Of a stretch of DNA of 64,000 bases, positions 7,495-18,685 are shown one piece after another. Positions within the stretch are counted from its first letter, which is position 1. The number at the start of each line of letters is the position of its first letter. Below the pieces are notes generated by a model. It saw only the letters and a program-made list of their open reading frames with translations. It ran no database searches and was not told the DNA's origin. The stretch comes from Desulfuromonas sp. TF (GTDB lineage: Bacteria; Desulfobacterota; Desulfuromonadia; Desulfuromonadales; ATBO01). The position numbers were made by a program, and so were the translations under genes. Location: NCBI RefSeq assembly GCF_000472285.1, contig NZ_KI421421.1, forward strand, positions 326,784 through 390,783, in the 5' to 3' direction.

Positions 7495-9402
7495 ATGCTG
7501 ATTTTCGACTCCGAATCGTTTTGCATTCAGGCTGAAGAATCGGAAGTGGCTGCGGTTTATCGCTCCTCCTCCCCCGTTTCCATAGCAGTCGAGGAATCCC
7601 TGCCCTCCTGCGAGGCTTTCGTCTGCATCCTCGAACGGGATCAACGGCATCATGTCTTTGCGGCGCTTCATGTCAGGGAGATCAAAAGAAATCTGATCTA
7701 TGTTGTCGAACCGTCCGGTGAACAGTCGAGATCCTCAGATCCGGGAAAAGCCCTGGCCTTCGTTGAGGCGATGGGGTTCAGCATGGAAGCCGTGAATTTG
7801 AAATACGGCAAAGCCATGCGTGAAGTGGTTCTGCGAAGCATTCCTGTTTTGCTTTCTCCTGAAAATCTGGAAAGAACCCGAAATGAAAAAGAAACCGAGC
7901 TGTCAGAGCTGAATCGGCTGGTTGCAGAGGCCGCAGAGGAGCCGGATGATGCGACGGAACAATCCGATCCTGGAAGACAGGCGAAGATGAAAAGTGCCGT
8001 GGAGACCCGAAAAAACACCGCAAATGCCGCCGCTCGGAAGCTGGCCCAGGAGAAAATCGCCGCAGATAAGGCTGCCGCGGTCGGAGAGTTGGTTCAGAAA
8101 TTCCTTCTGCACTCGAATGGCTCCGAAGTGGCTCATGCCGATCGTGCCGAAAGCGAACGGCTGCGAGAGGAAAATACGGCGTTGGAAAAACGAGCAGCGG
8201 AACTGGCCAGAACTGTCAGTCGTCTTAAGGAGCAGGCGGAAACCGACAGGGCCGAAGCGCAGAGGCGGATTGCCGAACTTGAAGCTGAGGTGGACAAAGA
8301 CCTGAAAGAAGTCGAGGTCGAGCGGACCGGACAGGAAAGGATTACTCGGGAAAAGGAGGCCGGCGAGAAGCGAATTACCGATCTTGAGCAGGCGCTCCGC
8401 GAGGTCCGGAAAGAACTCGAAGTGGAAAAGGGGCGTGGGAAGGAGTGGGCCGGGACAAAGAAGGCTCTCGAAAAACAGATTCTGGAATTGGGAAACGCCC
8501 TTTCGGAAGCGGCATCGAAGGAGGAAACTCAGAGCCCGCCAGTGGTGGCCCTGACGCAGGCCGAAGAGCGGATTGCCCGACTCGAACAGGAAGTCAGCGA
8601 AGCGCGGGAAACAGCCGAGGCCGAGCGGTTCGAGCGTGAACTGCTGGTGCGGGAAAAAGCGGCAGCTCAGCGGCGGATCGAGGAACTGGAAACAGGGTGG
8701 GCAGGCGACGCAGGACCTCCGGAGACCTCCAAAAGGGGTCATCGCCTGGAAATAGAGAAGCGGCTCGCAGAGATGGAAATTGCCGCCGGCCAGACCCGGA
8801 ACCAACTGGAAACCGAACGAGCCGAAAGACAGCGACTGGAAACGGAGCGGACATCATTCGAAAAACGGATTCTGGAGTTGGAAGAAGCGCTCCGGAAAAC
8901 TGCCGAAAAGGACGACGCCGGAGGTCAACATCCTTCCAGGCACGGTGCGGCTTCCGACCCTCCGCCCCGCATTGTCCGTCGTCCACCGCCCAAGGACGCC
9001 TTTTTTCATGTGGATTGGGATCTGGGCAGTGTTGAATATGAATCTCCCGAAGATATTCTGGAGGTCCACCAGTCGATGAACACGGCTCAACTCAGTCTGG
9101 AGGGATATCACGGCCAGCACTGTTTAGCCTGGATCGTCGGCTTGAAAAAAGGAAAATCCCGGCAGGTGCATGTGGTTTTTGCCCTTTCGGAAAGCGGTCT
9201 GAACCTGATCTATTCACCGGCAAAACCCATCCGGAACAATGAAGACTATAAAAGGGCCTTGAGCGAAGCCGTGAAATTTCTGGAGGTCGTCGGATATCTT
9301 CCGGAAAAAGTGTCCCTGAAGAAATCACCCAGCGAACAGGGCGATGCGCTGAAAAGCATTCCGGTGCTTCAGGTCACCCGGAAAAAGGCCCAGGGGTTCT
9401 GA
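7495..9402 (+). CDS. Coiled-coil protein with duplicated terminal alpha/beta domain, riboswitch controlled
   Basis: A 635-residue protein of unknown function. Residues from about 170 to 490 are charged heptad sequence rich in Glu, Arg and Lys with recurring RIAELE/RITDLE/RIEELE phrases, a long coiled coil. The two ends resemble each other: the N-terminal domain has NLIYVVEPS, KALAFVEAMGF, VNLKYGK and LRSIPVLL; the C-terminal one has NLIYSPAKP, EAVKFLEVVGY, VSLKKSP and LKSIPVLQ. No signal peptide or membrane segment is visible. The ATG at 7495 was chosen (GGGA seven bases upstream) over an upstream TTG. The GEMM riboswitch just upstream links it to cyclic-dinucleotide signalling. Confidence 0.75.
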   Translation: MLIFDSESFCIQAEESEVAAVYRSSSPVSIAVEESLPSCEAFVCILERDQRHHVFAALHVREIKRNLIYVVEPSGEQSRSSDPGKALAFVEAMGFSMEAVNLKYGKAMREVVLRSIPVLLSPENLERTRNEKETELSELNRLVAEAAEEPDDATEQSDPGRQAKMKSAVETRKNTANAAARKLAQEKIAADKAAAVGELVQKFLLHSNGSEVAHADRAESERLREENTALEKRAAELARTVSRLKEQAETDRAEAQRRIAELEAEVDKDLKEVEVERTGQERITREKEAGEKRITDLEQALREVRKELEVEKGRGKEWAGTKKALEKQILELGNALSEAASKEETQSPPVVALTQAEERIARLEQEVSEARETAEAERFERELLVREKAAAQRRIEELETGWAGDAGPPETSKRGHRLEIEKRLAEMEIAAGQTRNQLETERAERQRLETERTSFEKRILELEEALRKTAEKDDAGGQHPSRHGAASDPPPRIVRRPPPKDAFFHVDWDLGSVEYESPEDILEVHQSMNTAQLSLEGYHGQHCLAWIVGLKKGKSRQVHVVFALSESGLNLIYSPAKPIRNNEDYKRALSEAVKFLEVVGYLPEKVSLKKSPSEQGDALKSIPVLQVTRKKAQGF

Positions 9403-9507
9403 AATTATCCTCCGTTCGACCCGCCTCCCCATCTCCTTTTCCGCAGGGCTCCTCCTCTGTGCCGGGAAAAGTTCCGATGCCTTAGAGGATGGCGATGTCA
9501 TCAAAAT

Positions 9508-10281
9508 TCAGTACCGGAAGTGTTTGATCTTTTCTCCCTTCTCGCCGATCTCGGTCATGGCTTCGATGCCGATCTGAAGATGTATTCTGGACCACTTTTC
9601 CGTCACCAGCAGGTCGGAAACTTCTGTCTTGATTCCCTCAGGGGTCATGGGGATATCGGAGACCAGGAGCAGTGCGCCGCGGGCGATTTCATTGTGATGG
9701 CCGACAATGAAGATGGTCGCCGTCTCCATGTCGATAGCGATGCAGGTCACTCTTTTCAGGCGGTCGACGAATTGCAGATCGTGCTCCCACAGTCGCCGGT
9801 TGGTCGTATAGACCACGCCGGTGCGGTATTCGTGGCCGTGTTCGACAATCTTCTCCGAGACGAATTTATGCAGCTTGAAGGAGGGGAGCGCAGGGACTTC
9901 GGGAGGGAAATAATCATTGCTTGTCCCCTCCCCGCGAATGGCGGCAATCGGAAGAATAAATTTCCCGATCTCCGCGGATTTCTTCAAGCCGCCGCACTTG
10001 CCCAGAAAAAGCACGCCCGAGGGCTTTCGGGCGCTGAGCAGGTCCATGATGGTGGCGGCATTGGCCGATCCGATGCCGAAATTGATGATAGTCAGTCCGT
10101 TGTTGTTGGTTGCGGCCTGCATCGGCCTGTCCTCGCCGTAGATGTCGCAATGGAACCTGTCTGCGAAATCTCGCACGTAGTAATAAAAATTTGTCAGCAG
10201 GACATAATCCCCAAATTTTCCCAGAGGCATTCCGGTATAGCGCGGGAGCCAGTTTTTTACGATGCGCAGCCGTTCTGACAT
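9508..10281 (-). CDS. AMP nucleosidase-like (PNP/UDP phosphorylase superfamily)
   Basis: A 257-residue protein matching the catalytic domain of AMP nucleosidase, which splits AMP into adenine and ribose 5-phosphate. Phosphorylase-fold marks are INFGIGSANAATIMDLLS, VLFLGKCGGLK and the catalytic region IAIDMETATIF; SDIPMTPEGIKT is typical of the AMP nucleosidase branch. The Escherichia coli enzyme (about 480 residues) has an extra N-terminal domain missing here. Start ATG at 10281 is preceded by GAGGAGG; an in-frame upstream extension has no ribosome site. Other nucleoside phosphorylase activities are possible. Confidence 0.78.
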   Translation of the reverse strand: MSERLRIVKNWLPRYTGMPLGKFGDYVLLTNFYYYVRDFADRFHCDIYGEDRPMQAATNNNGLTIINFGIGSANAATIMDLLSARKPSGVLFLGKCGGLKKSAEIGKFILPIAAIRGEGTSNDYFPPEVPALPSFKLHKFVSEKIVEHGHEYRTGVVYTTNRRLWEHDLQFVDRLKRVTCIAIDMETATIFIVGHHNEIARGALLLVSDIPMTPEGIKTEVSDLLVTEKWSRIHLQIGIEAMTEIGEKGEKIKHFRY

Positions 10282-10337
10282 GGCCCTCCTCTGCGTTTTT
10301 GCGAAGGCATCATACCCTGATTTAATTTTAGACGGGT

Positions 10338-10571
10338 ATGCCGCCGATCTCAATCCATGGAATGACCTCGGCCTCTTCACTTTGCATTAACGCTCTGATT
10401 CTGATAATGGCTTCCGGCGTGATCGGAGGATTCTTTGTGCGCGGCTTCTGGACGGCTGTTCTCGGGTCCGTCATCATCAGCGTTGTCAGCGCCCTCCTCA
10501 CCACCCTGATCGGCGACCGGGGCAGCTTCGAAGTAATCCAGCTGAACAAAAAGGATGACCGTTGGGAGTAG
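10338..10571 (+). pseudogene. C-terminal fragment of a small phage-holin-family/DUF360-like membrane protein
   Basis: The translation holds two hydrophobic helices (INALILIMASGVIGG and FWTAVLGSVIISVVSALLTTLIG) resembling the second half of the approximately 110-residue holin-4/DUF360 membrane family. The first helix pair is missing and there is no clear ribosome site, so this is probably a remnant. A genuine short gene cannot be excluded. Confidence 0.45.
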
Positions 10572-10636
10572 TGATCGATGGTTATCCCCGGAGGAGGGAA
10601 ATTTGTCCTTTTGCAGTTAGTAAAAATTAATAACAA

Positions 10637-10645
10637 TGATATAAT
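10637..10645 (+). promoter_or_regulatory. Extended -10 promoter element
   Basis: TGATATAAT fits the extended -10 form TGnTATAAT. No good -35 hexamer precedes it. It lies 38 bases before the 53-residue membrane protein gene. Confidence 0.5.
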
Positions 10646-10682
10646 GTCAGTGAAGGCGGGCAACATTCAGAGGAGGTGACAT

Positions 10683-10844
10683 ATGGGATCTCTCAACTTC
10701 TCAGCGGAAAACGGGTTTGGCGACAAAGTGAAGACCGGATGGACCGTTTTCGTCCTTCTGGTGAGCGGAATTTTCGCGCTGATCACAGCTGTTCTGATCG
10801 CCTGGCCGGCATTGGCTTTCCTGGCTTCCCGATTCTTCCAGTAG
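10683..10844 (+). CDS. Small single-span membrane protein, 53 residues
   Basis: An ATG with an ideal ribosome site (AGAGGAGGTGACAT) opens a 53-codon frame. The product has a polar N-terminus of about 20 residues, then a hydrophobic helix of about 25 residues (VFVLLVSGIFALITAVLIAW) and a short basic/aromatic tail. An extended -10 box lies just upstream. No family was recognised. The strong translation signals and the clean membrane helix argue that it is expressed. Confidence 0.7.
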   Translation: MGSLNFSAENGFGDKVKTGWTVFVLLVSGIFALITAVLIAWPALAFLASRFFQ

Positions 10845-10880
10845 CGATGAGCAAAGCATCCGGAGAGAGCGGGGGAGGCG

Positions 10881-10976
10881 ATGTGCGAAATCTGCAGGGG
10901 TGTCATGCTCCGCCAGGATGGCATCCCCCGTGTGTGGTATCGTCAGTTCCGCCACGCATTAGACTATTCCATTTAG
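10881..10976 (+). CDS. Possible 31-residue peptide with a CxxC pair
   Basis: An ATG preceded by GGGGGAGGCG opens a 31-codon frame beginning MCEICRGVMLRQDG. The Cys pair could bind metal. It follows the small membrane protein gene by 36 bases and might be co-transcribed. Support is limited to the ribosome site and the Cys pair. Confidence 0.35.
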   Translation: MCEICRGVMLRQDGIPRVWYRQFRHALDYSI

Positions 10977-11273
10977 ACGGGTAGTTCCCGGGTTTTTCTT
11001 TTCTGCAGGTATCAAGGTATTTTTCAAATCTTTATTCTCCTTGGCGGGCTTATCCCGCAAACCCGCATTCCGCCGCTTGACATTCCCGTGATCTTCTTCG
11101 ATGATTGCCGCTGGCTCAAGAGGCGAGCTGCAATTGCTCTCGCTGCTTCGACGTACGTAAGTACAACTCATTGCTCGACAATTGCGCGCCTTGCATTTGG
11201 CGCTTTTTGCTTAGCCATCTGCTTTTTTGCTTTGTTGCGAAAGCATCTCAGTTGGTTCTCTGAGGATATCGAC
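10977..11273. other. Intergenic region upstream of ispE
   Basis: The reading frame of ispE stays open to 11088, but the protein family starts at 11274 and the extension is compositionally odd. The stretch contains small inverted repeats, including CAATTG flanking an AT-poor core at 11130-11185, and pyrimidine-rich tracts. No RNA gene was recognised. Confidence 0.4.
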
Positions 11274-12113
11274 ATGATCCGTCAGTATCTGGCCCCGGCC
11301 AAAATCAATCTGTATCTACAGGTTATGGGCAAGCGCCTCGACGGCTATCACGAGCTTGGCATGATTATGCAGCGTGTCTCCCTGTATGATCGCATTGAGC
11401 TTGCGCTGGTCGAAACGCCGGGGGTGCGAGTCTCCTGCGAAGGCGTGGTGCTGCCTCCGGGAGGCGAAAACATAGCCGCCCTGGCTGCTCGGCGGCTCCT
11501 CGATCTGTCCGGCGAAGAGTGCGGAGTGGAAATCTCCATCGACAAGAGGATTCCTGTCGCGGCCGGTCTGGGAGGCGGTTCTTCCGATGCAGCGACGGTC
11601 CTTGAGGCCCTGAATGAAATGCTCGGACTCGGTATTTCTCGAAAGACGCTGATGGCTGAGGGCAGCCGGCTTGGAGCGGATGTGCCGTTCTTCCTTTTTG
11701 AGGGCGCCGCCTGGGCCACAGGGATTGGAGATGTCCTGGAAAAAGTTGAAGGATTGCCATCCGTCTGGTACGTTCTTGTCAACCCTGGGATAGCCGTTTC
11801 CACGGCCTGGGTCTACCAAAATTTAGGGTTGACATCAGGTGGGGGAGCGGCTAGACTGCCGAGGTTTTCCGGAACCGCGGGGGACCTCTCCTCGCTGCTC
11901 CGCAACGATCTGGAGAAGGTTACCGTCTCCAGGTATCCCGTGGTCGAAGAGATAAAAACCCGGCTGTTGAATAACGGAGCGGCCGGTGCGCTCATGTCAG
12001 GCAGCGGGCCGACGGTGTTCGGAGTATTTGCCGAGGAAGGGACGGCCCGCCGGGCCGCGGAAGCGTTTTCCGGAGAGTCCGGCTGGAAGATTTTTGTCGT
12101 CCAGCCTGTGTGA
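11274..12113 (+). CDS. ispE: 4-diphosphocytidyl-2-C-methyl-D-erythritol kinase
   Basis: A 279-residue GHMP-family kinase of the non-mevalonate isoprenoid pathway; it phosphorylates CDP-methylerythritol at position 2 with ATP. Marks are PAKINLYLQVMGKRLDGYHE at the N-terminus, the ATP loop PVAAGLGGGSSDAAT and the third GHMP motif GALMSGSGPTVFGVF near the C-terminus. The ATG at 11274 follows TGAGGATATCGAC and yields the normal family length. It heads the ispE-tRNA-Gln-prs-rplY-pth gene order usual in Desulfuromonadales. Confidence 0.95.
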   Translation: MIRQYLAPAKINLYLQVMGKRLDGYHELGMIMQRVSLYDRIELALVETPGVRVSCEGVVLPPGGENIAALAARRLLDLSGEECGVEISIDKRIPVAAGLGGGSSDAATVLEALNEMLGLGISRKTLMAEGSRLGADVPFFLFEGAAWATGIGDVLEKVEGLPSVWYVLVNPGIAVSTAWVYQNLGLTSGGGAARLPRFSGTAGDLSSLLRNDLEKVTVSRYPVVEEIKTRLLNNGAAGALMSGSGPTVFGVFAEEGTARRAAEAFSGESGWKIFVVQPV

Positions 12114-12157
12114 GTCCGGCCCGCGAGATGGGGCTTGAGCCTTGGATCTGCATTTGT

Positions 12158-12232
12158 TGGGGCGTCGCCAAGCGGTAAGGCACCGGATTTTGATTCCGGC
12201 ATTCCCAGGTTCGAATCCTGGCGCCCCAGCCA
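12158..12232 (+). tRNA. tRNA-Gln(TTG)
   Basis: The acceptor arms TGGGGCG and CGCCCCA pair and are followed by G and an encoded CCA. The anticodon stem CCGGA/TCCGG encloses the loop TTTTGAT with anticodon TTG. The T-arm has GGTTCGAATCC. It lies between ispE and prs. Confidence 0.97.
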
Positions 12233-12315
12233 TCAAAATTTATCGGTCTGCGGTTTTTGACAGGCACCGCCGGCAGGCGATCTTAAATAAGACCTAAGAA
12301 ATCCTCTTTTCCAGG

Positions 12316-12349
12316 TAGGTCATGGGTTCCCATGACCTACAGTTTTTCC
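12316..12349 (+). terminator. Hairpin with T-tract before prs
   Basis: TAGGTCATGGG and its complement around a TT loop (12316-12339) are followed by CAGTTTTT. It could end the tRNA-Gln transcript or attenuate prs, whose start is only 24 bases downstream. Confidence 0.6.
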
Positions 12350-12372
12350 AAGCCGAGCAGCAAGGAGTCGCA

Positions 12373-13311
12373 GTGGATAAGCTCAAGATTTTTGCCGGTA
12401 ATTCCAATCTCGCCCTGGCCAGGGAGATATGCGGGAATCTGGCCGTGCCTCTGTGCAGCGCCAATGTCCGGACCTTCTCTGATGGCGAAATCATGGTGGA
12501 GATCGGCGAAAACGTACGCGGACGGGACGTCTACGTCATTCAGTCCACCTGCGCTCCGGCCAATCATAATCTCATGGAGCTGCTGGTGATGACCGATGCG
12601 CTCAAGAGAGCGTCCGCTGCGAGCATTACCGCGGTTATCCCCTATTTCGGCTACGCTAGGCAGGACCGTAAGGTGGCGCCCCGAACCCCGATCACCAGCA
12701 AACTTGTTGCGGACCTGATTGCCACCGCCGGGATGGACAGGGTATTGACTATCGACCTGCATGCCGGCCAGATTCAGGGCTTCTTCGATATCCCTGTGGA
12801 TCATCTTTATGCCGCTCCGGTGATTCTCGACGACATCAAGACCCGCTTCCCCGGTCGGGTGGTGGTTGTTTCCCCCGATGCGGGCGGCACCGAGCGCGCC
12901 CGCGCCTTCGCCAAGCGGATGGATGCGGGGCTGGCCATCATCGACAAACGGCGCAGCGGACCGAATGTGTCTGAAGTCATGCACATCATCGGCGAGGTCG
13001 AAGGCGAAAGCTGTATCATTGTCGATGACATGATCGATACGGCCGGCACGCTCTGCAATGCAGCGCAGGCCCTGATCGCGCATGGGGCCAAGGAGGTCTG
13101 CGCCTATGCCACGCACCCGGTCCTTTCCGGTCCTGCCCTCGCACGGATCACAGACAGTCCCCTCAAGGAAGTGGTGGTCACCAATTCCATTCCCGTCGAG
13201 GATAAGGTAAAAGAGTGTGCGAAGCTTCGTTGTCTTTCGGTGGCGGAACTGCTGGCGGAAGCCATCCGGCGCATTCATGGCGACGAATCGGTGAGTTCCC
13301 TTTTTGTGTAG
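12373..13311 (+). CDS. prs: Ribose-phosphate pyrophosphokinase (PRPP synthase)
   Basis: A 312-residue class I PRPP synthase that transfers pyrophosphate from ATP to ribose 5-phosphate for nucleotide, His and Trp synthesis. Seen are the N-terminal [23 protein letters not shown], the catalytic flexible loop [12 protein letters not shown], the PP-binding SPDAGG and the PRPP loop [12 protein letters not shown]. The start is GTG at 12373, with AAGGAG six bases upstream, giving the usual length. It is followed by rplY. Confidence 0.96.
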   Translation: MDKLKIFAGNSNLALAREICGNLAVPLCSANVRTFSDGEIMVEIGENVRGRDVYVIQSTCAPANHNLMELLVMTDALKRASAASITAVIPYFGYARQDRKVAPRTPITSKLVADLIATAGMDRVLTIDLHAGQIQGFFDIPVDHLYAAPVILDDIKTRFPGRVVVVSPDAGGTERARAFAKRMDAGLAIIDKRRSGPNVSEVMHIIGEVEGESCIIVDDMIDTAGTLCNAAQALIAHGAKEVCAYATHPVLSGPALARITDSPLKEVVVTNSIPVEDKVKECAKLRCLSVAELLAEAIRRIHGDESVSSLFV

Positions 13312-13403
13312 ATGATGGCGCTTAGCCATCCTCTGAGTTTTTGCGAGTGCAACTATAGATGGTCCCTGATAAAGATATTAAACAACATTCGGAGGAATGA
13401 TAC

Positions 13404-14009
13404 ATGGCAGAGACAGAATTGAATGTTACGTTGCGTGACGGTATCGGCAAAGGCGGCGCACGGACGCTTCGCCGCCAGAATCTCGTCCCGGCCGTCGTTT
13501 ACGGCAGGGGGCTGGAGCCTTGCGCCATTACGGTGGAACCCAAGGCTCTGAAAAAGGCTATTGCCACCGAATCCGGCTGGAACACCCTGATCACCCTGAA
13601 AGGGGAGGGGGCTTTCAGCGGCAAGGTCGTCATCCTGAAAGACATGCAAGTCGATGCCATCCGCCGCGACGTGCAGCACGTGGATTTCCAGGTCATCGAC
13701 CTGAAGAAAAAGGTCCATGTCATGGTGCCGGTTCACCCGGTGGGGAAATCGGAAGGGGAGAAGGTTGGCGGCAGCCTTCAGGTCATCCGCCACGAACTCG
13801 AAGTGGCCTGCCTGCCCTCGTCCATCCCCGGCGCCATCGAGGTGGATGTGACGTCCCTGAGCATAGGCGATGTTCTGCACGTGGAAGACCTTGTCCTTCC
13901 GGCCGGGGTTGAAGTGCCCCATGAAGTCAACTTCACCGTAATCACCGTCACCGGCCACAAAGCCGAAGGTGAAGAAGGGGCTGCTGAAGAAGAGGCCGAA
14001 GAGGCCTGA
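13404..14009 (+). CDS. rplY: Ribosomal protein bL25 (CTC/TL5 long form)
   Basis: A 201-residue 5S-rRNA-binding protein with the N-terminal L25 domain (RRQNLVPAVVYGRG) and the C-terminal CTC beta domain (SLSIGDVLHVEDL). It ends in an acidic tail of repeated EEGAAEEEAEEA, common in long-form L25. CGGAGG precedes the ATG. The general-stress CTC name applies to this longer form. Confidence 0.95.
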   Translation: MAETELNVTLRDGIGKGGARTLRRQNLVPAVVYGRGLEPCAITVEPKALKKAIATESGWNTLITLKGEGAFSGKVVILKDMQVDAIRRDVQHVDFQVIDLKKKVHVMVPVHPVGKSEGEKVGGSLQVIRHELEVACLPSSIPGAIEVDVTSLSIGDVLHVEDLVLPAGVEVPHEVNFTVITVTGHKAEGEEGAAEEEAEEA

Positions 14010-14026
14010 GCGGAACCGGCATCGGC

Positions 14027-14602
14027 ATGAAGCTTATAACAGGGCTGGGCAATCCGGGCTCCAAATATGCCGGAACCCGGCACAATATCGGCTTCATGGT
14101 AGCCGAGCGGCTGGCCCAAGGGAACGGAATTGCCTTAAAGAAAAAGGGGCATCAGGGCATTTATGGTGTCGGCCGGGTTGCAGGCCGCGAGACTACCATT
14201 CTGCTTCCCCAGACCTATATGAACCTGAGCGGCGTCAGCGTCGGTTCGGCTTGCAAATCTCTTGCTGTCGATCTCGGCGATTTGATTGTGATTCATGATG
14301 ATATCGATTTGCCCTTCGGAGTCCTGAAGATCAGAACCGGAGGCGGGCACGGCGGCCATAACGGCATCCGCAGCATCCGCGAGGTTCTCGGCAGCGGCGA
14401 TTTCATCCGGGTCAAGGTCGGCGTCGGACGCCCTGAAGCCGGCGGCGACGTGGCTGGACATGTACTGAAGGTTTTCTCCGCGGAAGAGCGCGGCAAGCTG
14501 GATAATGTGGTGGACAACTCGGCAAAGGCGGTGGAGACCATCCTCCTTCAGGGGGTGCCGATTGCCATGAACGAGTTCAATAACCGCGATATTTCAACGT
14601 AA
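14027..14602 (+). CDS. pth: Peptidyl-tRNA hydrolase
   Basis: A 191-residue enzyme that frees tRNA from peptidyl-tRNA dropped by ribosomes. The start [20 protein letters not shown] contains the catalytic His of the TRHNIGF motif. Other family marks are [18 protein letters not shown] and [13 protein letters not shown]. It begins 17 bases after rplY, so the two are co-transcribed. Confidence 0.96.
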   Translation: MKLITGLGNPGSKYAGTRHNIGFMVAERLAQGNGIALKKKGHQGIYGVGRVAGRETTILLPQTYMNLSGVSVGSACKSLAVDLGDLIVIHDDIDLPFGVLKIRTGGGHGGHNGIRSIREVLGSGDFIRVKVGVGRPEAGGDVAGHVLKVFSAEERGKLDNVVDNSAKAVETILLQGVPIAMNEFNNRDIST

Positions 14603-14622
14603 AAAGAGAGGGTAGAAGTCAA

Positions 14623-16638
<2,016 letters not shown>

Positions 16639-16661
16639 TCAGAGAGTATCATTGGCGTATT

Positions 16662-16690
16662 CGATAGCCGGGGTATGCCCCCGGCTATCG
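16662..16690 (+). terminator. Terminator hairpin after hppA
   Basis: CGATAGCCGGGG and its complement CCCCGGCTATCG enclose a five-base loop, followed by TTCTTT. The T-tract is interrupted, so strength is uncertain. Confidence 0.65.
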
Positions 16691-16779
16691 TTCTTTGTAA
16701 AGGATGGTTCAGTGTCCCGAGTCACGGGACCAGGGATCAGGGGCTCAACCAATCACCAATCACGGATAACGGATTTTCC

Positions 16780-17874
16780 ATGGGATTCAAATGCGGTATC
16801 GTCGGACTGCCCAACGTCGGCAAGTCGACCATCTTCAACGCCATCACTTCTGCCGGAGCGGAGTCTGCAAATTACCCCTTCTGCACCATTGAGCCCAACA
16901 TCGGGGTGGTGGCGGTCCCCGATCCTCGCCTCGATGAGCTCGCCGCCATTGTCAAGCCGCAGAAAGTTCTTCCCACCACGATGGAATTCGTCGACATCGC
17001 CGGCCTGGTCAAGGGGGCGAGCAAGGGCGAGGGACTTGGAAACCAGTTTCTCGGTCATATCCGGCAGGTCGATGCCATCGCCAACATCGTTCGCTGCTTC
17101 GAGGATGAAAACGTTGTTCATGTGGACGGCTCGGTCGATCCGGTGCGCGACGTGGAGGTGATCCAGACCGAGTTGAATCTCGCCGACCTGGAGACCGTGG
17201 AAAAGCGCATCGTGCGTACGGAAAAGCAGGCCAAAAGCGGCGACAAGCAGATGAAGGCCGAACTTGAGGTGCTCACCAAGGTGCGCTCCTGTCTCAACGA
17301 AGGGCGCCCTGCAAGGAATGCCGATCTGACTACGGAAGAAAAGGCCATTCTGCGTGATCTGCACCTTATCACCGCCAAGCCGGTTCTCTATGTTGCGAAT
17401 GTCTCAGAGGACGATCTTGAAGGTCATCACCCTTTTGTCGCCCGGCTGCGCCAGGTCGCCAAGAACGAGGGGGCCGAACTGGTCAGCATCTGCGGCAAGA
17501 TCGAAGCGGAAATTGCCGAGCTTCCCGCAGAGGAGAAGGGAGAATTCCTGAAGGAACTCGGCCTTCCCGAGGCGGGTCTAGACCAGATGATCCACGCCGG
17601 GTATCACCTGCTCGGCCTCATCACTTATTTTACGGCCGGGGTCAAAGAGGTTCGCGCCTGGACCATTCCCGTCGGAACGAAGGCGCCGGGAGCCGCAGGC
17701 GTCATCCACACCGATTTTGAAAAGGGATTCATCCGGGCCGAAGTGATCGCTTATCAGGACTTCGTCGCCGCCAAGGGTGAGGCGGGCGCGAAGGAAAAAG
17801 GCCTGATGCGTCTTGAGGGGAAGGAGTACGTGGTCCGCGACGGCGACATCATGCATTTTCGTTTCAATGTCTGA
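16780..17874 (+). CDS. ychF: Redox-regulated ATPase YchF (Obg family)
   Basis: A 364-residue TRAFAC P-loop protein that binds ATP in preference to GTP and associates with ribosomes. G1 is GLPNVGKS near residue 8-15, G3 is [16 protein letters not shown] and the divergent G4 is NVSEDD in place of NKxD, typical of YchF. A C-terminal TGS domain ends in [16 protein letters not shown]. The ATG at 16780 gives the standard length; the upstream in-frame extension is intergenic debris. Confidence 0.95.
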   Translation: MGFKCGIVGLPNVGKSTIFNAITSAGAESANYPFCTIEPNIGVVAVPDPRLDELAAIVKPQKVLPTTMEFVDIAGLVKGASKGEGLGNQFLGHIRQVDAIANIVRCFEDENVVHVDGSVDPVRDVEVIQTELNLADLETVEKRIVRTEKQAKSGDKQMKAELEVLTKVRSCLNEGRPARNADLTTEEKAILRDLHLITAKPVLYVANVSEDDLEGHHPFVARLRQVAKNEGAELVSICGKIEAEIAELPAEEKGEFLKELGLPEAGLDQMIHAGYHLLGLITYFTAGVKEVRAWTIPVGTKAPGAAGVIHTDFEKGFIRAEVIAYQDFVAAKGEAGAKEKGLMRLEGKEYVVRDGDIMHFRFNV

Positions 17875-18012
17875 CGGGGGAAAAGAAGTGAAAAACATTG
17901 AAACTCCGTCAGAAGTGTGATAATAAACATAGTTCTTTTTACCGGGCGTATTGAACGCCCGCTCCTTGCTCCGGTCGGACCGGGGCTACAAACCCGTGAG
18001 GAGGTTCAATAG

Positions 18013-18387
18013 ATGCGTACCTACGAAACGATTTTCATTGTCCACCCGGATGTCGTCGGTGATCAGTATGCCGCGGCAGTCGATAAGTTTAAAGGAATCC
18101 TGACCGATCAGGACGCCGAAATTCTCAAGGTCGACGAATGGGGGACCCGGAAACTGGCTTATCAGGTGAAGAAGCAGGGCCGCGGAACCTATGTGCTGGT
18201 TGCCTATCAGGCCGGCCCCGAGGTCGTTGCCGAATTCGAACGCCGCATGCGTATCGACGAGTCGATCATCAAGTTCCAGACAATCTATCTGGAAAAGGGT
18301 CTTGATGTCGCCCCGGCGGCCGCAGAGAGCGAAGCCGCTTCGGATGAGGGCGCCGAGGCTGAAGAGTCCACCGAAGAGACCGCTTAA
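18013..18387 (+). CDS. rpsF: Ribosomal protein bS6
   Basis: A 124-residue small-subunit protein that binds with S18 to the 16S platform. It starts [13 protein letters not shown] and contains [19 protein letters not shown] and an acidic Glu/Ala-rich tail. AGGAGG lies nine bases before the ATG. First gene of rpsF-rpsR-DUF2232-rplI-dnaB. Confidence 0.96.
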   Translation: MRTYETIFIVHPDVVGDQYAAAVDKFKGILTDQDAEILKVDEWGTRKLAYQVKKQGRGTYVLVAYQAGPEVVAEFERRMRIDESIIKFQTIYLEKGLDVAPAAAESEAASDEGAEAEESTEETA

Positions 18388-18415
18388 CCGACTAGTTCAA
18401 GGGAGGATTAATAAT

Positions 18416-18685
18416 ATGGCTTTTGAAAGAAAACCCGCCCGGCCCGCTGCCCCCCGCCGTCGCTTTACCCGGCGCAAAGGCTGCCGCTTCTGCGGAGACA
18501 AGACGATGAAGATCGATTATAAGGAAGTGCGCAACCTTCGCTACTTCATTTCCGAGAGGGGTAAAATCGTTCCCCGCCGCATCTCCGGAAACTGCGCAAG
18601 CCATCAGCGCCAGGTTACCGAGGCGATCAAGCGGGCTCGTAATATCGCCCTGTTGCCGTTTACTTCCGGTCATTCCTTCGATTAA
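18416..18685 (+). CDS. rpsR: Ribosomal protein bS18
   Basis: An 89-residue protein with an Ala/Pro/Arg-rich N-terminus and the core [12 protein letters not shown]...[12 protein letters not shown]. It keeps a CxxC pair plus a later Cys and His (GNCASHQ), consistent with the zinc-binding form of S18. GGGAGG lies eight bases upstream of the ATG. Confidence 0.95.
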   Translation: MAFERKPARPAAPRRRFTRRKGCRFCGDKTMKIDYKEVRNLRYFISERGKIVPRRISGNCASHQRQVTEAIKRARNIALLPFTSGHSFD

